Origin: Alphaproteobacteria bacterium PA4
GTDB taxonomy: Bacteria > Pseudomonadota > Alphaproteobacteria > Sphingomonadales > Sphingomonadaceae
DNA length: 64,000 nucleotides
Assembly: GCA_002256005.1 (NCBI GenBank)
Contig: NKIQ01000006.1
Span: forward strand, 62,001 to 126,000
Reading direction: 5' to 3'
Of this stretch, positions 27,720-37,083 are shown piece after piece (positions within the stretch are counted from its first letter, which is position 1; each line of letters begins with the position of its first letter). The translations under genes were made by a program, and so were the position numbers. A model generated the notes under the pieces. It saw only the letters and a list, made by a program, of their open reading frames with translations, was not told where the DNA came from and did no database searches.

Positions 27720-28337
27720 ATGGCCCAGGCACCGCTCTCGCGCCGCGACCAGAACAAGCTTGAAAAGCGTGGCCGGATCATTGCGGCCGCCCGGGCCTTC
27801 TTCGCGCAAAAGGGTTTCGAGGCGACGACCATCCAGGATATCGCCGATGCCGCCGGCGTCTCGGTGGGCACGGTGTTCCTTTATGCCAAGGCCAAGGAAG
27901 ATCTGCTGATCCTCGTCTTTCATGACGAGATGACCGGCGTCATCGATCAGGCCTATCGCGCCGCGCTGAAGCACGCCGGGCTGGTCGACCAGCTCTGTGC
28001 GTTCTTCGACGTGGAGGCCGATTATCACGAACGCGACCTGCCACTGGCGCGGGCGCTGATGCGCAAATTGGGCTATGTCGACAACGCCGAGCAGCGCGAT
28101 GCCGTCACCGAGCTGATGTCCGCCAATTACACGCGGCTGGCGATGCTGATCGAAGCGGCCAAGACGCGCGGCGAAGTTGGCGCGGCGGCACCGCTGTTGC
28201 CGGCGGCGCGCTCGATTTTTGCCTGTTACTATCTCCACCTTGGCGGGTTCCTCAGCGGCTACATCGACCGCGACCGCTTCGACCGCATGGTGCGAGAACA
28301 TTTCGAACTGCTGTTGAAGGGCCTTGGCGCCGGCTGA
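27720..28337 (+). CDS. TetR family transcriptional regulator
   Basis: A 205-residue repressor. The N-terminal helix-turn-helix is GFEATTIQDIADAAGVSVGTVFLYAKAKEDLL (residues about 35-66; the recognition helix is in VSVGTVFLY). The C-terminal ligand domain is variable. It lies divergent to the aldolase-hydratase-dioxygenase operon and 67 bases upstream of the dehydrogenase-P450 operon, so it likely controls both sides in response to an aromatic or CoA-ester ligand. The palindrome at 27643 is the likely operator. Confidence 0.92.
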   Translation: MAQAPLSRRDQNKLEKRGRIIAAARAFFAQKGFEATTIQDIADAAGVSVGTVFLYAKAKEDLLILVFHDEMTGVIDQAYRAALKHAGLVDQLCAFFDVEADYHERDLPLARALMRKLGYVDNAEQRDAVTELMSANYTRLAMLIEAAKTRGEVGAAAPLLPAARSIFACYYLHLGGFLSGYIDRDRFDRMVREHFELLLKGLGAG

Positions 28338-28404
28338 AGCGAGCGCGCTGCATATCCAGAACGACATAGATCGGCGCCGACCAACGGCGTCGCGGGGAGA
28401 CGTC

Positions 28405-29877
28405 ATGCCATCAGCCACCACCATGGTCGCCGGAGTCGCGGTCGCGACCGATCACTTCATCAACGGTCGTCGCGTACCGTCCGCCGAGCGCTTCGAAAAC
28501 GCTTCGCCCATCGATGGCAGTGATCTCGGGTCGGTTGCGGCCGGCGGCAAGGCCGAAGCCGATATGGCGGTGGCGGCGGCAAAGTCTGCCTTCCCGGCCT
28601 GGGCGGCGCTGGGCCCCAAAGGGCGGCTGCCCATTCTCAAGCGCTTTGCTGACGGCATTCTGGCGCGCGCCGCCGACATTGCTGCGGTCGAAACGGCCGA
28701 CAATGGCTCGCTGCTGGCCGGCAATCTGCACCGGATGGTGCCACGCGCCGCGCAGAACATCAGCTTCTTTGCCGAATGGGCACTGGGTCTTAATGATCAT
28801 GCCATCGATCATGCGGAAGTCGTCAACAATGTCCGCTATGATCCAGCCGGTGTCGCGGCGCTGATCACGCCGTGGAATGCGCCCTTCATGCTGACCACCT
28901 GGAAGGTCGGCCCGGCGCTGGCCGCCGGCAATACGGCGGTGGTCAAGCCGCCGGAATGGGCGCCGCTCAGCTGCTCGCTGATGGCCGATATCGCCCATGA
29001 AGCCGGCGTGCCGCCCGGTGTGCTCAACGTCTTGCAGGGCATCGGCGAGGAGGCCGGCGATGCCCTGGTCAACCACCCCGATCTGGCGCGGATCAGCTTC
29101 ACCGGATCGACCGATACCGCAAAGATCATCGGCCAGGCCGCGGCGCGCTCGATCACGGCGATGAGTTCGGAACTGGGCGGCAAATCACCCTTCATCGTCT
29201 GCGCCGATGCCGATCTTGATGCCGCCGCGCAAACCGTGGCCGGCCAGTACATCAATGCCGGGCAGGTGTGCCTTGCCGGGACGCGCATCATCGTCGAGGC
29301 CAAGATCGAGTCGGCGTTCCTGGAAAAGGTGCGAGCCGCCGTTGGCCAGATGACGGTCGGCGATCCCCGCGATCCGGCCACCCGCGTCGGGCCGCTGATC
29401 CATCCCGACCATTTCGCCCGGGTCGCCGGGTTCGTCGATCGCGCCAAGGCCGGCGGCGCGCAATTGCTGTGGGGCGGCGGACGCGCTGCAGCGGGCGGGC
29501 TCTACTTCCAGCCGACGATGTTCGCCGGGGTCAGCCTCTCCGATGAAATCAGCCAGAAGGAAGTCTTTGGCCCGGTGCTGACCTGGCAGGCCTTCCGCGA
29601 TGACGCGGAAGCCGTCGCCATGGCCAATGGCACCGAATATGGCCTCGCCGGCACCCTGTTCTGCGGCGATGAAGCGCGCGCCATGCGGATTGCCGAGCAG
29701 GTGGTGGCCGGCACCCTCTGGGTCAATTGCTTCTTCGTGCGCGACCTGTCGGCGCCGTTCGGCGGCAGCCGCATCTCCGGCATCGGCCGTGAAGGCGGTA
29801 CCCATAGTTTCGATTTCTACTGCGACATCAAGAACATCGCGGTCCGTAAAGGATCATTCATGGCCAAAGGAGCTTGA
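28405..29877 (+). CDS. Aldehyde dehydrogenase (HpaE/5-carboxymethyl-2-hydroxymuconate semialdehyde DH-like)
   Basis: A 490-residue NAD(P)-dependent dehydrogenase. Active-site residues are visible: asparagine in ITPWNAPFM, glutamate in ELGGKSPF, and cysteine in GQVCLAGTR; the cofactor loop is FTGSTDTAK. In meta-cleavage routes this enzyme oxidises the ring-fission semialdehyde. It starts an eight-gene plus-strand operon; the next start lies one base after its stop. GGGGAGA precedes the ATG. Exact substrate is inferred from neighbours only. Confidence 0.9.
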   Translation: MPSATTMVAGVAVATDHFINGRRVPSAERFENASPIDGSDLGSVAAGGKAEADMAVAAAKSAFPAWAALGPKGRLPILKRFADGILARAADIAAVETADNGSLLAGNLHRMVPRAAQNISFFAEWALGLNDHAIDHAEVVNNVRYDPAGVAALITPWNAPFMLTTWKVGPALAAGNTAVVKPPEWAPLSCSLMADIAHEAGVPPGVLNVLQGIGEEAGDALVNHPDLARISFTGSTDTAKIIGQAAARSITAMSSELGGKSPFIVCADADLDAAAQTVAGQYINAGQVCLAGTRIIVEAKIESAFLEKVRAAVGQMTVGDPRDPATRVGPLIHPDHFARVAGFVDRAKAGGAQLLWGGGRAAAGGLYFQPTMFAGVSLSDEISQKEVFGPVLTWQAFRDDAEAVAMANGTEYGLAGTLFCGDEARAMRIAEQVVAGTLWVNCFFVRDLSAPFGGSRISGIGREGGTHSFDFYCDIKNIAVRKGSFMAKGA

Positions 29878-29878
29878 G

Positions 29879-30793
29879 ATGAGCACAGGGTTCACCGGAG
29901 TTACCGAACTGGGCACCATCACCTTGGGTGTCAGCGATCTTGCCATGTGGGACCGTTTTGCCGCAGGCGTTCTGGGGCTGGAGGTCGTTCCAGGCGAAAG
30001 CGACGGCGTGCGCTATCTTCGCATGGATTACTGGCACCATCGCATCAAGCTGGTGGCCGACGGATCGGACGATCTGATCGGGCTGGGCCTGCGGCTCGCG
30101 GGCGTGCTGGAGTTCCGCGCCATGGCGAAGACGCTGGAAGCTGCCGGTGTGCCGGTGCGCCTCGGCACCGCCGCCGAGGCCGAGGCCCGCCACGTTCTCG
30201 AGGTGATGTTCGTCACCGATCCCAATGGCTATCCGGTCGAGCTCTTCCATGGGCCGCTGGTACAATATGACCTGCCCTTCCATCCCGGCCGGCGCATGCA
30301 CGGCGGGTTCAAGACGGCGCTGGGCGGCTTTGGCCATGTCATGCTCAACCGCAAGGCCGATTTCGAGGCCATCCATGCCTTTTACACGCTGCTCGGCCTG
30401 CGCGGCGGTGTCGAATACAAGCTGGCACTGCCACACCTGCCGGACCCGGTTGAACTGATGTTCCTGCACTGCAACGGCCGTCAGCACACGCTGGCCTTTG
30501 GCCCGCCCGGCGAGAAATGCATCAACCATCTGATGACCGAGGTGGAGCGCATGGAGGATGTCGGCCTCGCCTATGACATCGTCGCGCAAACCGGCGTGCC
30601 TGTCATCATCGAGCCTGGCAGCCACGCCAACGATCAGATGTACAGCTTCTACTTCAAGAACCCGTCGGGGTTCATGAACGAGATCGGCTGGGGTGGCCGC
30701 TCCCCGACCGGGCAGAGCGAATATTTCCAGCGTGACAGCTTCGGCCATGCGCCGGTGATGCCCAACATGAAGGGCTTCATGGTCCCGGCCTGA
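29879..30793 (+). CDS. VOC-family (type I) extradiol dioxygenase
   Basis: A 304-residue two-domain vicinal-oxygen-chelate protein resembling 2,3-dihydroxybiphenyl 1,2-dioxygenase. Each half has the beta-alpha-beta-beta-beta unit (TLGVSDLAMWDRFAAGVLGL in the first, GHVMLNRKADFEAIHAFYTLLGL in the second). The iron ligands His, His and Glu are likely in GGFGHVML, RQHTLAFG and MNEIGWGG of the C-terminal half. Its presence alongside a LigB-type enzyme gives two unrelated ring-cleavage folds in one locus. Confidence 0.9.
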   Translation: MSTGFTGVTELGTITLGVSDLAMWDRFAAGVLGLEVVPGESDGVRYLRMDYWHHRIKLVADGSDDLIGLGLRLAGVLEFRAMAKTLEAAGVPVRLGTAAEAEARHVLEVMFVTDPNGYPVELFHGPLVQYDLPFHPGRRMHGGFKTALGGFGHVMLNRKADFEAIHAFYTLLGLRGGVEYKLALPHLPDPVELMFLHCNGRQHTLAFGPPGEKCINHLMTEVERMEDVGLAYDIVAQTGVPVIIEPGSHANDQMYSFYFKNPSGFMNEIGWGGRSPTGQSEYFQRDSFGHAPVMPNMKGFMVPA

Positions 30794-30825
30794 GCCAAAC
30801 CGCAGCATTGCATAAGGATCACAGC

Positions 30826-31674
30826 ATGTCCGTCCTCACCGGCCCGCGCGAAGAATGGCGCCGCATCCTGTTCGAAGGCACGCCGCACTGGGTGCGACCC
30901 GAAGGCGACCGGCTGCGGCTGGGCGATGGCCGCACGGTTGTGGAGGCCGAAGCCCTTTATCTGCCGCCCTGCGATCCGACCAAGATCATCTGCATCCATC
31001 TGAACTATGAATCGCGCCGGGTGGAGTTTCAGGCGCCGCCGCTGACGACGCCGACCTATTTCCAGAAGCCGCTGAGCGCGCTGAACAGCCATCGCGGCAA
31101 GCTCAACCGCCCCGCCGATTGCCAGTATCTCAATTACGAAGGCGAGATCGCCGCGATCATCGGCAAGCCGATGCGCAACATCGGCCGCGACGCGGTCTGG
31201 GATTACATCGCCGGCTTTGCCGCCGCCAATGATGTCGGCGCCCAGGATTTCCGCGACACCGACGCCGGTTCGATGCTGCGGGTAAAAGGCCAGGACGGCT
31301 TTTGCCCGATCGGCCCCGGCATCGTCCGCGGCGTCGACATCCGCGAGCAAACGGTGCGGACGTACATCAACGGCAAGGTCGTGCAGGATGGTCCGGTCGC
31401 CGAAATGACCTTCGACATCCCCTACATCCTTGCCGACCTTTGCCGCCACATCACGCTGCTGCCGGGCGATGTCGTGCTGACCGGCACGCCGGCCAATTCG
31501 CGGCCGATGCAGCCCGGCGATTTCGTCGAGGTCGAAGTCACCGGCGTCGGCCGGGTCGGCAATCTGGTGCAGGACACTCCGGCGCCAACCCACGCCGTGG
31601 GGGCCCAGCCGACCAACAGCGAGCAGGTCTGGCGCGTGGCGCTCGGCAAGTTCGAACCGCGCAAACCCGCCTGA
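30826..31674 (+). CDS. Fumarylacetoacetate hydrolase family protein (HpaG-like)
   Basis: A 282-residue member of the FAH superfamily, which includes the homoprotocatechuate-pathway isomerase/decarboxylase HpaG. Metal ligands appear in NYEGEIAAIIGK (two glutamates) and ANDVGAQDFRD (aspartate), and GDVVLTGTPANSRPMQPGD is the family C-terminal block. In this operon it should decarboxylate or isomerise the oxidised ring-fission product before the hydratase. AAGGA precedes the ATG. Confidence 0.9.
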   Translation: MSVLTGPREEWRRILFEGTPHWVRPEGDRLRLGDGRTVVEAEALYLPPCDPTKIICIHLNYESRRVEFQAPPLTTPTYFQKPLSALNSHRGKLNRPADCQYLNYEGEIAAIIGKPMRNIGRDAVWDYIAGFAAANDVGAQDFRDTDAGSMLRVKGQDGFCPIGPGIVRGVDIREQTVRTYINGKVVQDGPVAEMTFDIPYILADLCRHITLLPGDVVLTGTPANSRPMQPGDFVEVEVTGVGRVGNLVQDTPAPTHAVGAQPTNSEQVWRVALGKFEPRKPA

Positions 31675-31714
31675 ATACATGCGCCGGACAACCGGCCCTG
31701 GGGAGGAACTGACG

Positions 31715-32956
31715 ATGGCAACGCTGCTCGCAGAGGAGAATCTGCTCGATCCCGACCTGTTCCCGGCCGAACAGGGCCCGCCGCATCGCCTGTTCGATCG
31801 CTGGCGGCAGACCGATCCGGTCCACTGGAACCCGGCAAACCCCAGCTATGTCGGCGGCATGCCGGGCTCGGCCGGGGTCAAGGGTTTCTGGGTGCTGACG
31901 CGTTATCAGGACGTGTTCGACGTCTCGATGAATCAGGCGATGTTCACCTCGCATGACGGCATCGTGCTGTGGGACGTGGAGGGGGAAGAGCTGGAACGGC
32001 AGCGTGCCAATTTCATGGTGATGCAGCCGGACGCGCACAGCGCGGTGAAAAAGGTGATCATGCCGCCGTTCATGCCGCGCGCGCTGGCGGAATTGTCGCC
32101 CGAGGTCGACAAGCTCGCCGCCGAGATCGTCGACCGCATCGCCCCGCGCGGCGCCTGCGAGTTTGTCTTCGACGTCGCCTCGATCCTGCCGGTCCATACC
32201 TTTTGCGAATTGATGGGCATCCCGCCCCAGTATCGCGACCAGGTGGCCCACTATGGCAATGAAATGGCCGATGTCGAAAGCCGCACCAGCATTTCGATGG
32301 ATCCGATGATCGGCCTGTTCGGTCTTGCCCAGCAGATGGCCGAGGAAAAGCGCCGCAACCCCGATGGCCGGCTGCTCAGCGTCATGGTCAACGACACGAC
32401 ACTCAATCTCGATCCGATGATGATCAACCAGTTCGTGCTGGTGTTCGCCATGGCCGGGCACGAAACCACCCGATCGACCGCCGCGCATTTCATGTATCTG
32501 ATGCAGCGCCACCCCGACCAATATGCCCTGTTGCGCAGCGACTTTGAGGCACATATCGACAATGCCATCGATGAAGTGCTGCGGTTCACCTCGACGACGA
32601 CCAACTTCGTCCGCCACGCTGTTGCCGACACGATGATCGGTGACCAGCCGGTGAAGAAGGGCGACAAGATCTACCTGTCCTATGCCGCTGCCAACCGCGA
32701 TCCGGCGGTGTTCGCGGACCCGCACCGCTTTGACATCACCCGCGCCAATGCCAAGCGCCACCTCGCCTTTGGCGCCGGCCCGCACATCTGCGTCGGCGCG
32801 CGTCTTGCCAAAATGCAGCTGAAGGCATTGTTGCAGCAGATCGTCACGCGCCTGCCAGAATATCAGCTGGCGGGCGAACCCGAATGGCTGCGCTCGATCT
32901 GGTTCAACGCCATCATCCGCATGCCGATCACGTTCACCGCGGAACACAGCGCGTGA
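31715..32956 (+). CDS. Cytochrome P450
   Basis: A soluble bacterial P450 of 413 residues. The I-helix oxygen-activation motif is AMAGHETTRS, the K-helix EVLRF provides ExxR, and the heme-binding loop is HLAFGAGPHICVGARLAKMQ with the cysteine ligand. It should hydroxylate or demethylate an aromatic or terpenoid substrate. No ferredoxin or reductase is adjacent, so electrons must come from elsewhere. GGGAGGA gives a strong ribosome-binding site. The stop overlaps the next start. Confidence 0.95.
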   Translation: MATLLAEENLLDPDLFPAEQGPPHRLFDRWRQTDPVHWNPANPSYVGGMPGSAGVKGFWVLTRYQDVFDVSMNQAMFTSHDGIVLWDVEGEELERQRANFMVMQPDAHSAVKKVIMPPFMPRALAELSPEVDKLAAEIVDRIAPRGACEFVFDVASILPVHTFCELMGIPPQYRDQVAHYGNEMADVESRTSISMDPMIGLFGLAQQMAEEKRRNPDGRLLSVMVNDTTLNLDPMMINQFVLVFAMAGHETTRSTAAHFMYLMQRHPDQYALLRSDFEAHIDNAIDEVLRFTSTTTNFVRHAVADTMIGDQPVKKGDKIYLSYAAANRDPAVFADPHRFDITRANAKRHLAFGAGPHICVGARLAKMQLKALLQQIVTRLPEYQLAGEPEWLRSIWFNAIIRMPITFTAEHSA

Positions 32957-34164
32957 AGATCGCCATCGCCGGCGCCGGTATCGGCGGACTGGCCGCGGCG
33001 CTGACGCTGCAGGCGGATGGCCATGACGTCGAAGTTTATGAAGCGGTTGCGGAGATCCTGCCGCTGGGTGTCGGCATCAACCTGCTGCCTCAGGCAGCGA
33101 CGGTGCTTGGCGAGCTTGGCGTGGTCGACGATTTGCTCGTCGAAGGCGTCGCAACGCGCGACCTCAGCTATTACAACCGCTTCGGCCAGCATATCTGGAC
33201 CGAGCCGCGCGGGCTGTTCGGTGGCTATGGCGCGCCGCAGATCTCGCTGGCGCGCGGCGCGTTGCAGATGACCCTGTTGCGCCATGCGGTGGCGCAACTG
33301 GGGGCGGATCGTATCCATTATGGCCAACGCCTGCAGTCGTTCGAGACGCAGGGCGAGCGCGCCATCGCCCGCTTTGTCAGCGGCGAGGTCGTCGACGCCG
33401 ATGTGCTGATCTGCGCCGATGGCATTCATTCGGCGGCGCGGCGGCAGCTCTATCCCGATGAAGGCCCGCCACCCTGGTCGGGCCGCATCCTGTGGCGCGC
33501 GACGAGCCTTGCCCGGCCCTATCTGTCCGGCGCTTCGATGATCATGGCAGGGCACGCTGACCAGAAGTTCGTCTGCTATCCCATCGAGCCGGTGCGGCCC
33601 GACGGCCTGCAGCGCATCAACTGGATTGCCGAGCTGCGCCGCGCCGAGATGCCGGCGCGTGAGGACTGGAACCGCCCCGGCAACCCCGATGACTTTCTGC
33701 CGGCCTTTGCCGATTGGCAGTTCGGCTGGCTCGATGTGCCGGGCCTCATCCGCAGCGCCGAGCGGATTTACGAGTTTCCGATGGTCGACCGCGACCCGGT
33801 CCAGCGCTGGACCAATGGGCGTGTCACCTTGCTCGGCGATGCGGCGCACGCCATGTATCCGATCGGTTCCAACGGCGCGAGCCAGGCCATTCTCGATGCG
33901 CGCGCACTGGCGACGGCGCTGCGCACGCATGCCGACCCGCAAGCGGCCCTCAACGCCTATGAGGCGGAGCGTTTGCCCCCAACTGCCGCCATCGTCCGCG
34001 CCAATCGCGGCAACGGCCCCGAACAGTGCATGCAACTGGCGCATGAACGCGCACCCAATGGCTTTGCCGATGCCGGCGACGTGTTCGCGCCGGGCGAACT
34101 GGCGGAGATGGCGCTGCGCTACAAGCAACTCACCGGCATGAAGCAGGCCGAACGCGCCGCATGA
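32953..34164 (+). CDS. FAD-dependent aromatic monooxygenase (salicylate hydroxylase-like)
   Basis: A 403-residue group A flavoprotein hydroxylase. The FAD ADP-binding motif GAGIGGLAAALTLQADGHDVEVYE is at the N terminus, the DG motif is in ICADGIHSAARRQLYPD, and GRVTLLGDAAHAMYPIGSNGASQA is the GD motif. It should hydroxylate a ring with NAD(P)H and O2 to make the catechol for ring cleavage. The start is a GTG overlapping the P450 stop (GTGA), so the two oxygenases are translationally coupled. Confidence 0.92.
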   Translation: MKIAIAGAGIGGLAAALTLQADGHDVEVYEAVAEILPLGVGINLLPQAATVLGELGVVDDLLVEGVATRDLSYYNRFGQHIWTEPRGLFGGYGAPQISLARGALQMTLLRHAVAQLGADRIHYGQRLQSFETQGERAIARFVSGEVVDADVLICADGIHSAARRQLYPDEGPPPWSGRILWRATSLARPYLSGASMIMAGHADQKFVCYPIEPVRPDGLQRINWIAELRRAEMPAREDWNRPGNPDDFLPAFADWQFGWLDVPGLIRSAERIYEFPMVDRDPVQRWTNGRVTLLGDAAHAMYPIGSNGASQAILDARALATALRTHADPQAALNAYEAERLPPTAAIVRANRGNGPEQCMQLAHERAPNGFADAGDVFAPGELAEMALRYKQLTGMKQAERAA

Positions 34165-34610
34165 ACCTCAGGCTCTCGCCCCTCATCTCGCTCGCTCTGC
34201 AGGTCGAGCCGCCGCAGCAGATCAGCGTCGAGCCGCCAGGGCGGCGCTTCATCCCGGTCAATGCTGGCACGGTCAACGGTGCCTACACCGGCCATGTCCT
34301 GCCCGGCGGCGGTGACTGGCAGACGATTGCAGCGGACGGCAGCATCGAGATTGCCGCGCATCATGTTCTGGACATTAGCGGCCATGGCCTTGTCGAAGTG
34401 CGCTCCGAAGGCCTGCGCCATGCCGATGCCGAGACACTGGCGGCGCTTGCGCGCAACGAACCTGTCGATCCTTCGCGCTATTATTTCCGCACCGCCGTCC
34501 GGTTCAAAACCAGCGCACCGGGGCTTTTGCGGCTCAATCACATTCTCGCCGTGGCGCGTGGCCGCCGCGAACACGGACTGGTAACACTCGACATCTTCGA
34601 AGTTGGCTGA
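34161..34610 (+). CDS. DUF3237 family protein
   Basis: A 149-residue small beta-rich protein of DUF3237. Family blocks include FIPVNAGTVNGAYTGHVLPGGGDWQ, IEIAAHHVLD and YFRTAVRFKTSAPGLLRLNHILAVARGRR (partly quoted). Its start overlaps the monooxygenase stop (ATGA). DUF3237 genes often accompany aromatic catabolism in sphingomonads, but I know no secure activity. Position suggests handling of the hydroxylated intermediate. Confidence 0.87.
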   Translation: MNLRLSPLISLALQVEPPQQISVEPPGRRFIPVNAGTVNGAYTGHVLPGGGDWQTIAADGSIEIAAHHVLDISGHGLVEVRSEGLRHADAETLAALARNEPVDPSRYYFRTAVRFKTSAPGLLRLNHILAVARGRREHGLVTLDIFEVG

Positions 34611-34618
34611 GCGAGCGT

Positions 34619-35059
34619 ATGACCAAGAGCATCTGGCACAATCCTGACGTCGATGTGGCGGCGCTCAACGCCCTGCAGGCCAGGACCATGGCGGCCAATC
34701 TGGGGATCGAGGTGACCGGCTTCACCGACGCCACCCTGACCGCGCGCATGCCTGTCGATCACCGCACCCTTCAGCCGCACGGCCGGCTTCACGGCGGCGC
34801 CTCGGTCGCTCTTGCCGAAACCTTGGGATCGATCGCGGCGAATCTGACGCTGGAGCCGGGCATAAGCATCGCCGTCGGCCTTGAAATCAACGCCAACCAT
34901 GTTCGCCCGGTCAAGGACGGTTTTGTCATCGCGACCGCCAATGCCGAAGCGCTCGGCCGCACCACGCAAATCTGGTCGATCCGCATCACCGACAGCGCCG
35001 ATCGCCTTGTGTGCATTTCGCGCTTCACATTGGCGGTCATCCCCGCGACACAAGCCTGA
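34619..35059 (+). CDS. PaaI-family hot-dog thioesterase
   Basis: A 146-residue thioesterase of the PaaI/YbdB group. The active-site segment reads LQPHGRLHGGASVALAETLGSIAAN, matching HGGxxxxLxExxGS with the catalytic glutamate. Such enzymes release aromatic acyl-CoA blocked intermediates. It follows DUF3237 by eight bases and precedes an SDR by 23 bases. Presence in this operon suggests that some substrate enters as a CoA ester. Confidence 0.88.
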   Translation: MTKSIWHNPDVDVAALNALQARTMAANLGIEVTGFTDATLTARMPVDHRTLQPHGRLHGGASVALAETLGSIAANLTLEPGISIAVGLEINANHVRPVKDGFVIATANAEALGRTTQIWSIRITDSADRLVCISRFTLAVIPATQA

Positions 35060-35082
35060 CGCTTTCGCTCAAGGACATGATC

Positions 35083-35871
35083 ATGGATACCAGCAGCCTG
35101 TTTCGCCTCGATGGCCGCGTCGCGCTTGTCACCGGTGGCAGCCGCGGCATCGGCAAGATGATCGCTGCCGGCTTCATCGCGCAAGGCGCCAAGGTCTATA
35201 TCTCGTCGCGCAAGGCGCCGGCCTGTCTTGAAACCGCCGCCGAACTCGGCCCCAATTGCATCCCGCTGCCGCAGGATGTTTCGACTGTCGCAGGGTGTCA
35301 GGCGCTCGCTGCCCAGCTCGCCGCGTTCGAATCGAAACTCGACATTCTCGTCAACAATGCCGGCGCCGCCTGGGGTGCGCCATTCGCGGATTTCCCCGAA
35401 AGCGGCTGGGACAAGGTGATGGATCTGAACGTCAAATCACCGTTCTTCCTGACGCAGGCGCTGCACGGCCTGTTGAAGGCGTCGGGCACCCGCGCCCAGC
35501 CGGCCAAGGTCATCAACATCACCTCGATCGACGGCATTCGGCTCAACCCGCAGGAAACCTACAGCTACCATGCCTCCAAATCGGCACTGATCTATCTCAC
35601 CAAGCGCATGGCGGCGCGGCTGATTGCAGACGCCATCAACGTCACCTCGATAGCGCCGGGCGCCTTTGCCAGCGAGATGAACCGCGTCGCGCGTGATCAT
35701 GGCGATGCGATTTCCAAATTCATCCCGTCGCGCCGCATCGGTGTGGACGAGGATATGGCCGGCGCCGCCATCTACCTCGCCAGCCGCGCCGGCGATTATG
35801 TTGTCGGCGAAACCATCACCGTCGATGGCGGCGTGGCGCACGCCAATCTGGGCCAAGCCTTAGAAGGCTAA
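35083..35871 (+). CDS. SDR family oxidoreductase
   Basis: A 262-residue classical short-chain dehydrogenase. The cofactor motif is TGGSRGIG, then NNAG in LVNNAGAAWGAP, catalytic serine in ITSIDGIRL and YSYHASKSAL with YxxxK. A C-terminal GETITVDGGVAH is typical. AAGGA lies seven bases before the ATG at 35083, which favours it over the ATG at 35077. It ends the plus-strand aromatic operon. Substrate unknown. Confidence 0.9.
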   Translation: MDTSSLFRLDGRVALVTGGSRGIGKMIAAGFIAQGAKVYISSRKAPACLETAAELGPNCIPLPQDVSTVAGCQALAAQLAAFESKLDILVNNAGAAWGAPFADFPESGWDKVMDLNVKSPFFLTQALHGLLKASGTRAQPAKVINITSIDGIRLNPQETYSYHASKSALIYLTKRMAARLIADAINVTSIAPGAFASEMNRVARDHGDAISKFIPSRRIGVDEDMAGAAIYLASRAGDYVVGETITVDGGVAHANLGQALEG

Positions 35872-35913
35872 CCGATTAGCTGAAGGGCAGTGGCGGACGG
35901 CTGGAGCGCCGCG

Positions 35914-36003
<90 letters not shown>

Positions 36004-36157
36004 TCAAGGGCGGGTTGGCGGCTGCGCAACCGGTCGAAGGAGGCGGGCTATAACGGGCTGGGTGCGGCTTGCCAAGCCTCCCCTTCACGAATGGCGGAAG
36101 CGCCCTATATTGATTGCACCGTCCAGCAATATCGGAGCGATGAAAAGGTTGGCAGCC

Positions 36158-36538
36158 ATGGTGAAATCGACGATCGAGACCCGCAACGAGACGGAAACCG
36201 GCACGGCCGCGCCGGCGACACCGGCCACATTCACCATCGGTGACGTGGTACGGCACCGGCTGTTTCCGTTCCGCGGCGTCATCTTCGATGTCGATCCGGT
36301 GTTCAACAACACCGAAGAATGGTGGAACGCCATCCCGGAAGAGGTGCGGCCGCGCAAGGACCAGCCCTTTTATCACCTGCTCGCCGAAAACGACGAATCA
36401 TCCTATGTCGCCTATGTCAGTCAGCAGAATCTGGTGTTCGACAGTGAAGGTGACCCGGTGCAGCACCCGGCCGTCGGCCAGATGTTCGATGGTTTCGAAG
36501 GCGGCCGCTATCGGCTGCGCCCGGAAATCAGGAATTAA
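36158..36538 (+). CDS. hspQ: Heat shock protein HspQ
   Basis: A 126-residue small protein that in enterobacteria is a hemimethylated-DNA-binding protein and a specificity factor for Lon protease. The conserved core is visible: FTIGDVVRHRLFPFRGVIFDVDP, NTEEWWNAIP, DQPFYHLLAENDESSYVAYVSQQNL. The N-terminal 25 residues are a variable Thr/Glu-rich tail. AAAAGG precedes the ATG at 36158; an ATG 18 bases upstream is possible. The stop overlaps the convergent coq7 stop. Confidence 0.93.
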   Translation: MVKSTIETRNETETGTAAPATPATFTIGDVVRHRLFPFRGVIFDVDPVFNNTEEWWNAIPEEVRPRKDQPFYHLLAENDESSYVAYVSQQNLVFDSEGDPVQHPAVGQMFDGFEGGRYRLRPEIRN

Positions 36539-37083
36539 ATTCGTTTCGCGACGGCAATCGCGGCGCGCACGCCAGTTCTGATCGCCGCCTGCAACAGCGG
36601 GAAACCATCGGCGCCGCTATGGCCGGCGGCGGTGTCACGGTGGGCAACCTCGTCGGCGCGGAAGTCATCGACCATGGCGGCGAGTTCGGGATCGCTGCCA
36701 TCGGCCAGCGCTTCGGCCTGTTCGCCATAATGCTGGTCGATAACGGTTTCGACGGCAACGGTGGCGGCCATCGCGGCCTTGGGCCCCAGCAGTGCCGTGG
36801 CGGCGCCCAGCGCATAGCCGGCGACATGCCAGACCGGACCGAACAGCGTCGGCCGCACGCCGCGCTGCACCATCAGCGCATCGAAGGCATCGAGATGGCG
36901 CTGTTCCTGGGCCGCCATATGGCGAATCTCGCCGGAAACGCGGGCGCGATTGCCCATCACCGCCAGCTGCCCGGCATAGATGCGCGCGGCGCCATATTCG
37001 CCGGCCTGATCGACGCGCACCATAGGCCGCGTGTCGACGCGGGGACCGCCGGGCAAATGCCTCACACGCGTGTCAGCCGCCAT
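36535..37083 (-). CDS. coq7: Demethoxyubiquinone hydroxylase Coq7
   Basis: Di-iron monooxygenase that hydroxylates demethoxyubiquinol in ubiquinone synthesis. It has 182 residues. The two ExxH-type iron sites are clear: glutamate in DQAGEYGAARIYAGQ, AAQEQRHLDAF, ETVIDQHYGEQ and ADEVAHRDTA. The start ATG lies inside the dsbB 3' end (22-base overlap), pointing to one transcript with dsbB and the VTT-domain gene. The stop overlaps the hspQ stop by four bases on the opposite strand. Confidence 0.95.
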   Translation of the reverse strand: MAADTRVRHLPGGPRVDTRPMVRVDQAGEYGAARIYAGQLAVMGNRARVSGEIRHMAAQEQRHLDAFDALMVQRGVRPTLFGPVWHVAGYALGAATALLGPKAAMAATVAVETVIDQHYGEQAEALADGSDPELAAMVDDFRADEVAHRDTAAGHSGADGFPLLQAAIRTGVRAAIAVAKRI

